A DNA stretch of 64,000 nt. Source: Natrialba magadii ATCC 43099. GTDB taxonomy: Archaea > Halobacteriota > Halobacteria > Halobacteriales > Natrialbaceae. The DNA lies in assembly GCF_000025625.1 (NCBI RefSeq), contig NC_013922.1, forward strand, positions 2,852,001 through 2,916,000, given 5' to 3'. The translations under genes were made by a program, and so were the position numbers. The notes under the pieces are model-generated. The model ran no database searches, was not told the origin of the DNA, and saw nothing but the letters and a program-made list of their open reading frames with translations. Shown here piece after piece: positions 58,169-64,000 of the stretch (the stretch's first letter is position 1; each line of letters opens with the position of its first letter).

Positions 58169-59584
58169 TTAAACTACTTCGACGTTGAATCCATCTTCTA
58201 TGTCTCCGATCCATATACCAAGGGCTAGATCTTGGGGCGGCCATCCATCGCCAGGATCCCTCCTGTCACCTGCTCTATGGAGGCCGGAAACCATAAAATC
58301 GCCGTTTTCATCGACAAAATATGGACAACCTGAGTCACCCCCGCCGTCAGATGCGTCACGCATCAGTTCGATCTGGTCGGGACGATCGGGGTCCTCATCG
58401 TATCCCCAAAGCGTGTGTTCGCACCGACCTGTTCGGATCCCTTGTTTACAGGTTGGACCCATATTGTCTTTGTAGTAATCTTTTCCGATGCGACCTGCCG
58501 TTGAAAGCGCCCCGGAGAACTCATTGGTCCCACTATCGCTCGCTAACCGATTACCAGCACTGAGCTCTTCATCAATGCCAACCCTATATGTCTCGATCAA
58601 CGCAGCATCCCACGGCCAGCTTTCTTCTCCCCTCCGGTCTTTTATTTCATCAACTTCACCAATTTTGTCAGTATTGAGAATTCCTCCCTGATGAATTGTC
58701 CGTCCAATTGCATCTTGTGGATCTTCCTCCGGTTCACCGTCGTCGTCCAGGTCACTCTCGAAAACACCATGTGCTGAAGTTAAAAATTTCGGATCTCCAA
58801 AGGTTGATTTCACGCGAGGGCCAAGCGAGAGCGTCCCGTCGTACCCGTCGGGATCAGTATCTATCCGACACCCAGTAGCGCAGGTAATGTCTCCGTCATC
58901 GTTCTCGTATCTATATGGATGCTGGAAAAATTCGACACCGGTCGTTCCCTCGTCGCATTCTTCGTCGTCACAGGATTCATCCCACTCGACTGATTCAGAA
59001 AACCGCAACTCAATACCATCTCTTTCGGTTTCATAGTCGCCTTCGCCTGCTACCCCAGAAACCGTGTCTGGGAGTTCGCCTTGTAACTCGTCTACGGTGA
59101 TGTCCGCGGTTTCTTTTTTTGTTTCCGACAGTTCGGAGAGTGAGGTTCGTTTATCAAACGAGTCGTATCTAATTCTCGTTGAGCGGACGACGCCGACGTG
59201 GTAGGGTTCAGTTCCGTTGTTACTTTGCATGATGACTTTAGACGAAATTAGTCCGCTGTCATCCAGTTGATCGATTCTCCGTTGAACCTTTCTCGCAGCA
59301 TCGAACGCAGTTTCCGCTACCATCCAATCGTTGTGTGAGATTGTGTAGTATTCGGGTTCACGTTCGCTGAGGGTTTCGGGATACGGTGGTTCCTCGTACT
59401 TTTCAGCATCTGGTCGCTTGAGAGCTCCCAATCGGGGAACTTCTTCTGTGGGATCACCGGTTATGTTTTCTAGTTTTTCTTTGTCCAGGTGCAGTGCAGC
59501 CTCGGCTGATACGCCCATTGTCACAAGCGATTTGACGAACCTTCGCCGTCCCATTCCACGCAACTTGTTGGTTCTATCGACCAT
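58169..59584 (-). CDS. Tat-exported trypsin-like serine protease
   Basis: A 471-residue protein with a twin-arginine signal (GMGRRRFVKSLVTMGVSAEAAL). A chymotrypsin-fold triad is visible: histidine in FLTSAHGVFES (near residue 270), aspartate in WPWDAALIE (near 328) and serine in DGGGDSGCPYF (near 418). The middle has acidic, cysteine-containing loops (DESCDDEECDEGTTG). It would be secreted or surface-bound. Codon usage and GC are visibly lower than in the flanking core genes, in keeping with acquisition in element B. Its stop is three bases from the lipoprotein start. Confidence 0.8.
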   Translation of the reverse strand: MVDRTNKLRGMGRRRFVKSLVTMGVSAEAALHLDKEKLENITGDPTEEVPRLGALKRPDAEKYEEPPYPETLSEREPEYYTISHNDWMVAETAFDAARKVQRRIDQLDDSGLISSKVIMQSNNGTEPYHVGVVRSTRIRYDSFDKRTSLSELSETKKETADITVDELQGELPDTVSGVAGEGDYETERDGIELRFSESVEWDESCDDEECDEGTTGVEFFQHPYRYENDDGDITCATGCRIDTDPDGYDGTLSLGPRVKSTFGDPKFLTSAHGVFESDLDDDGEPEEDPQDAIGRTIHQGGILNTDKIGEVDEIKDRRGEESWPWDAALIETYRVGIDEELSAGNRLASDSGTNEFSGALSTAGRIGKDYYKDNMGPTCKQGIRTGRCEHTLWGYDEDPDRPDQIELMRDASDGGGDSGCPYFVDENGDFMVSGLHRAGDRRDPGDGWPPQDLALGIWIGDIEDGFNVEVV

Positions 59585-59676
59585 GTTTCCAGAATTAATT
59601 TCATGATATAAAAAATTATCGTTGGTAGTGATTGTCTATGGAACGGCCGTGGTGAATCGCCATACGGCGGTTGATT

Positions 59677-60234
59677 TCACTGTTTGATGGCACGCTTAAT
59701 GTTATAAACGACACACATCAGGTCAATTTCACGGAACTCTCGATACCAGGATCGCGCACGCACGGCGTCGCCGAGCGTGCGCTTGATCACTGAGAAGACG
59801 GTCTCAGACAGGGCTCTTTGGCCGTAGAGAGCCTCGTCAATCCGCGCGTTATGCGCGTGATCGATGGGGCGGAACTCACGATGCTTGATCAACGGTCTGA
59901 CGCCCTCTTCCCTCAGTTTTTCACGTAACCGTTGCCAGTCGTAGCCTTTGTCCGCAGCGAGGCTGTGCAACTCGCCCGCGTTGCGGCGGGCGAGTTGCCA
60001 GCCGATCTGCGTATCGTGGCGTTTCTTCGTCGTACAATGAACGTCGAGAATGGCCTGCGTTGCGGTGTCAACGAGAGCTGTTACTTTGAGTGTCGGGACG
60101 CGATAATTCGTTCGACGGCAGTAGTGCTTGCTTGCGGTTTCACGGTCGAAAAATGTTGCGTCCATCGCCGCTTGACCGGAGGACTCGTGCAGCTGCGACG
60201 ACAGTCGCAGCAGCACTCGCCAGACGGCGATTTT
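59677..60234 (-). pseudogene. C-terminal half of IS5-type transposase
   Basis: The frame reads WRVLLRLSSQLHESSGQAAMDATFFDRETASKHYCRRTNYRV and continues through LHSLAADKGYDWQRL to RALSETVFSVIKRTLGDAVRARSWYREFREI, the DDE transposase core and C-terminal E motif. The N-terminal ~90 residues are missing here. Confidence 0.85.
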
Positions 60235-60323
60235 GATTCTTTCGGCTCTGGTGAATCACTAGACGGCGTCGACTTCGACCGTCAGAACTAGGGAGTTGAA
60301 GCGGGAAACAGCGGATGCTCTCT

Positions 60324-60600
60324 ATGTCCAAAGTTGCCCGCTTCACTGGGAAGGTCGTGACGTTGGCTAAAAGTGCTGTTGGTGGCCGAGGCGAAGCCGC
60401 CGCCCCGCACGGCGGTGGCGGCTTCGCCGACTACGCCGTCGTTTCGCTGCATTGTCTGCGGATTTACCTGGAGAAATCCTACCGCGAGTCGCTTGATTTA
60501 CTGAGCGAGATGCCACAAATACTGGCGGAGATCGGCCTCAATGCGGCCGATCTCCCGCATCACTCCACGTTAGTAAAGGCGTTTGAAAGAATAGCAGTGG
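60324..60600 (+). pseudogene. N-terminal half of the same IS5-type transposase, inverted
   Basis: MSKVARFTGKVVTLAKSAVGG...ADYAVVSLHCLRIYLEKSYRESLDLLSEMPQILAEIGLNAADLPHHSTLVKAFERIAV is the usual start of this transposase and ends exactly where the minus-strand half begins. Confidence 0.8.
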
Positions 60601-60711
60601 TGAGAGACCTGATTACAGAGGCACGGCGTGAGGGTGAACTCGTGGGTAAGATGACGCTCGCTATCGACGAGACGAAAGGCCACCCGTGGACGGGCGAGAT
60701 CGAACTCGACA
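60601..60711 (+). pseudogene. ISH3-family transposase fragment
   Basis: The plus frame continues as LITEARREGELVGKMTLAIDETKGHPWTGEIE, the characteristic start of the ISH3 transposase catalytic region, then ends. It was joined to the IS5 fragment by rearrangement. Confidence 0.7.
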
Positions 60712-60842
60712 TCGTCGTACCGCAGCGGGAGTCGCGGCCGACGGTGGCCCTCGGAACACTCGCTGCGTTTCCAGCCGACCCAGATCTCACACGCAGGGCA
60801 GTACCACGGCGATTCCGCCCGATCACGATCGCCGCGACTCAT
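60705..60842 (-). pseudogene. Truncated small zinc-finger protein gene
   Basis: From 60842 the minus strand reads MSRGDRDRAESPWYCPACEIWVGWKRSECSEGHRRPRLPLRYDDVE, a small CPAC-type zinc-finger protein as found in haloarchaeal mobile elements. It runs out into antisense ISH3 sequence, so it is truncated at the C-terminus. Confidence 0.6.
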
Positions 60843-61327
60843 CGCGAATCACCGCCGTCGCGATCAGTAGCCGTGTGTATTGATCGACTCCTTTCTGGTA
60901 TGACTGTTCGAATAACAACGCAATATATTACCAATATTAGACGTATTTGAGAGGTATGGTTTCCGTACAATTTCGGGAAGACGTTGGAAAAACGGAGGGA
61001 ACAATAGCTCTCTTGATCGCACTGACGGGCGTCGTTTTTGCCGCTGTCTTCCCCGGAATCACCGTTATTCTGACCGTTCTTGTACTGCTCGTCAATCTGT
61101 GGCTGCTGTACCTCGTCTATAGACTGCTGATGGCAGTAGAGGAAATCGCGTATCAGTCCTGATCGATCAATACCGCTCGAAGAGTGACCCCCATCCGTTC
61201 GAACCTCCAAACTCTCGATCGCGCGGCGAACGTCGTCGTCGCTCGCTTGATGGGCCGGATGGGCGATGGGCGTCCGGCTGTCGACGTCGTACAGCCGACT
61301 CGCGGGGACGAACTCGTCATCACGCAT
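60839..61327 (-). CDS. Hypothetical element protein, C-terminus doubtful
   Basis: From an ATG overlapping the DUF7563-like stop (ATGCGTGA), the frame reads MRDDEFVPASRLYDVDSRTPIAHPAHQASDDDVRRAIESLEV, which looks like a genuine short halophilic protein, then Gly/Ser-rich sequence. The second half is antisense to the small membrane protein gene and looks non-coding, so the real gene may end earlier by decay. Confidence 0.35.
   Translation of the reverse strand: MRDDEFVPASRLYDVDSRTPIAHPAHQASDDDVRRAIESLEVRTDGGHSSSGIDRSGLIRDFLYCHQQSIDEVQQPQIDEQYKNGQNNGDSGEDSGKNDARQCDQESYCSLRFSNVFPKLYGNHTSQIRLILVIYCVVIRTVIPERSRSIHTATDRDGGDSR
60956..61162 (+). CDS. Small membrane protein
   Basis: A 68-residue protein (MVSVQFREDVGKTEGTIALLIALTGVVFAAVFPGITVILTVLVLLVNLWLLYLVYRLL) with one or two membrane helices and a short acidic tail. 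An AT-rich, TATA-like CAATATATT lies about 30 bases upstream. It may be an element-encoded membrane protein. It is antisense to the tail of the gene at 60839-61327; only one of the two is likely coding there. Confidence 0.55.
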   Translation: MVSVQFREDVGKTEGTIALLIALTGVVFAAVFPGITVILTVLVLLVNLWLLYLVYRLLMAVEEIAYQS

Positions 61328-61559
61328 CCGCCTCACCCCCGTGACGGCCGGGCGACGTCTCCGGGTCCGGAGTCTCGACGTCTTTTCCAGCAGCGGACCC
61401 GCGGCTCAGACGGCGGTAGCTATCGCACTCGTTACAGCGATGGGCTCGGTCGTCGTCGTCACCGAAGACGCGCCGGAACCGATCGGTGACGTGGGCACCG
61501 CAGTACTCGCACGACGATCGGTCGGCCGGTGGCCACGGCGCGATCGTCACGCAGACCAC
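61320..61559 (-). CDS. DUF7563-like zinc-finger protein of element B
   Basis: A 79-residue protein: SCEYCGAHVTDRFRRVFGDDDDRAHRCNECDSYRRL, with paired CxxC motifs forming one zinc knuckle pair, followed by a Gly/Glu-rich tail. Small proteins of this kind (DUF7563 as I recall) are abundant in haloarchaeal proviruses and plasmids. A dead copy lies at 56190-56342 at the equivalent end of element A. It overlaps the next gene by 8 bases. Confidence 0.7.
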   Translation of the reverse strand: MVCVTIAPWPPADRSSCEYCGAHVTDRFRRVFGDDDDRAHRCNECDSYRRLSRGSAAGKDVETPDPETSPGRHGGEADA

Positions 61560-61724
61560 CCCGTTTCGGCTACGAATTTCGCGGGACGGGAGCGACCCGG
61601 AACCAGTGACTGGTTCGGTTCAGGTTCTGAGGGCGGTTCCCCCGAAGGGTAAAATGGGCTGCTTGGACGAGTGAGGACCCGAGTATCGGCCGAATCGGTT
61701 TCGGCCACGCTTCGGGTTTTTTTC

Positions 61725-61795
61725 GGATGGCCCTGACGGATTACGAACCTCGGTCGGAGCGAAGCTCCTCCCTGCTTCGAATCCGTCATTGGTCC
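61725..61795. repeat. att-like copy of the tRNA 3' end within a long inverted repeat
   Basis: GGATGGCCCTGACGGATT (61725-61742) copies the tRNA-Met 3' end with one base missing. It is also the left arm of an inverted repeat whose right arm, TTCGAATCCGTCATTGGTCC (61776-61795), copies the T-arm in the other orientation. It lies 40-100 bases from the tRNA 3' end. Confidence 0.6.
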
Positions 61796-61831
61796 ATTCC
61801 GCGACCCTCGCGGAGTGCTCGGTTCGCTCCA

Positions 61832-61937
61832 TGGGCCCTGACGGATTCGAACCATCGACCACTCGGTATCTCACACAACCGCACAGAGCCGGTCGTGTTA
61901 TGAGCCGAGCGCTCTAACCAGACTGAGCTAAGGGCCC
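61832..61937 (-). tRNA. tRNA-Met (CAU), elongator type, with a 31-nt intron
   Basis: Reading the minus strand: acceptor GGGCCCT pairs with AGGGCCC (61833-61839) plus discriminator A; D-stem GCTC/GAGC; anticodon stem CTCGG/CCGAG with loop CTCATA-A; T-stem GATGG/CCGTC around TTCGAAT. Anticodon CAT is at 61900-61902. A 31-base insertion (61868-61898) follows position 37, the canonical archaeal intron site, giving a 75-nt mature tRNA. Haloarchaeal elongator tRNA-Met is known to carry an intron. A CAU anticodon could also belong to tRNA-Ile2. Confidence 0.9.
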
Positions 61938-62021
61938 CGGTCTATCCGGAAGGAAACGGGGATTGTAGTTAACCCTTACTCTCCGACTTCCGTGAGGGCA
62001 TGCTATCTGCTTTCTGGGGAC

Positions 62022-62098
62022 CAGGTTCCAGGTTCCAGATTCCAGATTTCAGGTTCCGGACACCGGGCACCAGGCTCCAGGTTCCGGGTTCCCGGTTT
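62022..62098. repeat. CCAGGTTC-type short repeats between tRNA-Met and the DUF7091-like gene
   Basis: CAGGTTCCAG, CAGATTCCAG, CAGGTTCCGG and similar 7-11 base units recur about eight times. No gene is seen in the ~240-base gap. Confidence 0.7.
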
Positions 62099-62178
62099 CA
62101 CTTTTCACTCTGGCCTCACTCCCGTCCACTGAGGACGATCAAGTAAATACGAGATTGAGCCAACGCCCCACAGGTACA

Positions 62179-62559
62179 ATGACAACCGAGTACGACCCCG
62201 AGCAGCGACGGGCCTATGTGGCAGGCGACCGAACGAGTACAAGTACTATGTCGGATCGGCGGCGGCTTGAGCGGTTCCTTCGGTCGAAACTGCAAGAGGC
62301 GGGTGAGCAGTACGAACAGCTGCGGGACTCGACGGATAAACAACTCGAGGACGCACAGCAGGCGTACGAAGTAGCGAAGAACGCTCGGCAGTTGCCGTCG
62401 GACGACGACGGGCGTGTAAAACTGGTCTGTCGGCGGTATGCAGAGCGGCGAGCAGCGATGCTCGACGAGGAGTATCGGCCGGCATGTTACGAAGCGGGGC
62501 ACCCGGATTGTGAGGGATGTGCAGAGGATGTTCGGGAGGGGCGGATTGAGACCTGGTGA
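62179..62559 (+). CDS. Haloarchaeal conserved protein, DUF7091 type
   Basis: A 126-residue protein. After a short N-terminus, MSDRRRLERFLRSKLQEAGEQYEQLRD is a charged helix, and the C-terminal LVCRRYAERRAAMLDEEYRPACYEAGHPDCEGCAEDVREGRIETW has three cysteines (CYEAGHPDCEGC) and a histidine, perhaps binding zinc. It matches a conserved haloarchaeal family (DUF7091 as I recall). The segment around residues 54-73 (KQLEDAQQAYEVAKNARQLP) is a coiled-coil extension. ATG 62179 gives MTTEYDPEQRRAYV. Confidence 0.72.
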   Translation: MTTEYDPEQRRAYVAGDRTSTSTMSDRRRLERFLRSKLQEAGEQYEQLRDSTDKQLEDAQQAYEVAKNARQLPSDDDGRVKLVCRRYAERRAAMLDEEYRPACYEAGHPDCEGCAEDVREGRIETW

Positions 62560-62685
62560 GTTGTGAGTTGGCAGGTTGTCTGGTTGGAGGGTTGATAGAC
62601 TGGCTGGTTGGTAGGCTGGTGAACCGATGAATTAGTGAGTCAAAACAACCCCTAAAAAGAACGCGCACTCTCCGAACGACAGAAA

Positions 62686-63762
62686 TCACGCGCTCGCCTG
62701 CAGTCTGTCGAGGTCACGTTCCAGACGATCTGCATACTGGAGCCGAAGTTCGCGTGCGTCCTCGAGAGAAACCGATTCGCCTGAATCAACCTCGGTAGTC
62801 AACGGATCGTACCGATCCGTCTGGAACCCAAGTCTGTCGAGGTAGTCGACGACAGCCTCTGAGTCGAGCCCATCGATCATCGCGGCGTCGACGTACTCGT
62901 GGAGCGAGTCGAACGTGGGCAGGACGATGTCATCCGTCCCGTGGCTTGTGGTCTCGCCTTCGATTCTGACGTTCGTGTGGTGGAGGGCTTCCATGATGGA
63001 GTCCATGTCGGAAACGAGTTGTAGCACGTGACTTGGGAGCGTCGCGTCGGGCGAGCGCCACTCGACAGTCGGCATCTCGTCGCGCAACCTGACTGGTGCC
63101 CACACGGCGTCGTCGACCGTGAAGTGCTCATCGATCTGTGCCCGAGAAATCCCGTTTGCTGCCGCTCGCTCGGTGAACTCGTCGAAACAGTGCTCGAGTC
63201 GGCGGTGCCACTCGGCGACGGTGTCGACGTAGTTCCAGAGCTGACCGTGATTCGGCAAGTCCGCATAACACTGTCTGCGGTAGATGTGTGCACGAGCGCT
63301 ACTCGCGACGTATTCGCCCTGAAAGTACGGCGAAGAGTTACACAGTGCAAGCGCCGGATCGAGTGCGATGAGTGTGTTGAGCTGGTCGGTGACGTTTCGC
63401 TTTTCGAAGTGGATGTGCGTTCCGGCGCAGTGTTTCGCGTAGTCGAAGTTCGTCCCGAGTAGCTGGCGCTGAATCTCTCCTCGCTCGTCGGCTCGCAACT
63501 CGATCGACTCACTGTTGATCGGGGTTCCGAGCGGGACCAGCGCCTTGTCGAGTTCGGCTGCCCGGTCGAGAACCGTACGGAACTGTTCGACGAACGTCCG
63601 TCGGAGTTCAGGAATTGTTTCACATGGCGGTGTCTTCAACTCGAAGAGACAGTCAACGAACTCCGTCTCTGTAAATTCCGAGATGTCGGCCAGTTCACCA
63701 GGTGCTGTGAGCGCACCTTCGTTATCGACGACCCAGTATTCGACCTCAATACTCTTTTGCAT
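62686..63762 (-). CDS. gshA: Glutamate-cysteine ligase family protein (GCS2 type)
   Basis: A 358-residue protein of the carboxylate-amine ligase / glutamate-cysteine ligase 2 family. SIEVEYWVVDNEGAL is the family start; LFELKTPPCETIPELR, AGTHIHFEK, and EWRSPDATLPSHVLQL are the ATP- and substrate-binding blocks. Haloarchaea accumulate gamma-glutamylcysteine as their main thiol, and this family supplies the ligase, which is the likely role. A YbdK-type weak ligase is the alternative. ATG 63762 is used. Monocistronic; nothing recognisable follows to the window end. Confidence 0.8.
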   Translation of the reverse strand: MQKSIEVEYWVVDNEGALTAPGELADISEFTETEFVDCLFELKTPPCETIPELRRTFVEQFRTVLDRAAELDKALVPLGTPINSESIELRADERGEIQRQLLGTNFDYAKHCAGTHIHFEKRNVTDQLNTLIALDPALALCNSSPYFQGEYVASSARAHIYRRQCYADLPNHGQLWNYVDTVAEWHRRLEHCFDEFTERAAANGISRAQIDEHFTVDDAVWAPVRLRDEMPTVEWRSPDATLPSHVLQLVSDMDSIMEALHHTNVRIEGETTSHGTDDIVLPTFDSLHEYVDAAMIDGLDSEAVVDYLDRLGFQTDRYDPLTTEVDSGESVSLEDARELRLQYADRLERDLDRLQASA

Positions 63763-64000
63763 AGGTGAAAGCAGGTAGCTGATTCGGGGGGCAATTGGGG
63801 ACCAAGCGGGCCGAGGCTCGACTCGCTCGGGTAGTCGACGGGCAGTCGCACTGACACTGGTTGGGAGATAGTCTGTCCAACGTTTGTTAGTGTAGGGCTG
63901 GAAGCCGAGAATGCCCAGTGCTTGCTAGTGCCACCTCCGATCACATTACTCAGACGGTCAACGATTCCTGTATGCCCCTTCGACCGCCGACGAAAGCCAC
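63763..64000. other. Terminal noncoding stretch
   Basis: Upstream region of the ligase gene to the window edge. I see no gene or motif. Confidence 0.5.

Larger units (their letters stand above)
59650..60600. mobile_element. IS5-type insertion sequence with internal inversion
   Basis: The two halves of one transposase lie in opposite orientations: C-terminal half on minus (59677-60234), N-terminal half on plus (60324-60600). The putative end GGTGAATCGCCATACGGCG (from 59651) and GGTGAATCACTAGACGGCG (from 60250) are in direct orientation, whereas IS ends are normally inverted, so the right part was flipped in place. Confidence 0.75.

Overview
The window is chromosomal DNA of an extremely halophilic archaeon (class Halobacteria). 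The evidence is very acidic proteins, high GC with abundant CTCGAG words, and gene families diagnostic of the group: FtsZ1, LonB, a thermosome, TFB, archaeal-type DtdA, DHQ synthase II, Tat substrates and HalOD1. The species cannot be read directly; the dispersed CTCGAGT words would suit the Natrialba/Natronococcus/Haloterrigena side.

Layout. 1-9.7 kb: a cut ketopantoate-reductase-like gene, a frameshifted Tat-exported fibronectin-like repeat protein, geranylgeranyl reductase, ferredoxin, ftsZ1, dtdA and a Na+/Ca2+ exchanger. 9.7-14.0 kb: a compact cassette of six minus-strand genes, each overlapping the next by 4-8 nt. It encodes Cas5-like and Cas7-like RAMP proteins, a conserved partner, a miniature TnpB-like RuvC nuclease and two small proteins. 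A divergent small gene, tandem palindromes over the promoter, and flanking ~42-bp inverted repeats complete it. There is no CRISPR array, Cas1 or Cas2. It matches what I recall as HRAMP, a derived class 1 CRISPR-like system of Halobacteria, and is the most interesting part of the window.

14-31.8 kb: aroE, an HhH protein, the pabB-pabA-pabC-type chorismate cluster, a Rieske protein, small regulators, a sugar nucleotidyltransferase, the NfeD/SPFH pair, a HAD hydrolase, XTP/ITP phosphatase, TFB, aroD and DHQ synthase II. 32-41 kb: a CARF-like/HTH regulator, HAD, SprT-like and nucleoside-phosphorylase-like genes, then aroA' and trpCBA. With aroE, aroD and DHQ synthase II, much of the archaeal route to shikimate and tryptophan lies here. 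trpC is preceded by two TGTACA boxes. 41-56 kb: an alkyltransferase-like protein without its cysteine, a CPBP protease, lonB, nadM with SAM hydrolase, a HalOD1 protein, a thermosome, an amidohydrolase, a DUF368 transporter, a glycosyltransferase, a methyltransferase, a winged-helix regulator and an MBL hydrolase.

55.9-61.9 kb is an integrative-element graveyard at an intron-bearing tRNA-Met(CAU). It holds an integrase C-terminus, a PD-(D/E)XK nuclease, a Tat serine protease with a lipoprotein, an internally inverted IS5-type transposase, an ISH3 scrap, two DUF7563-like copies (one dead) and att-like copies of the tRNA 3' end. The last 2 kb returns to core genes (a DUF7091-like protein and a glutamate-cysteine ligase). 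Most intergenic gaps carry short tandem repeats, listed individually.
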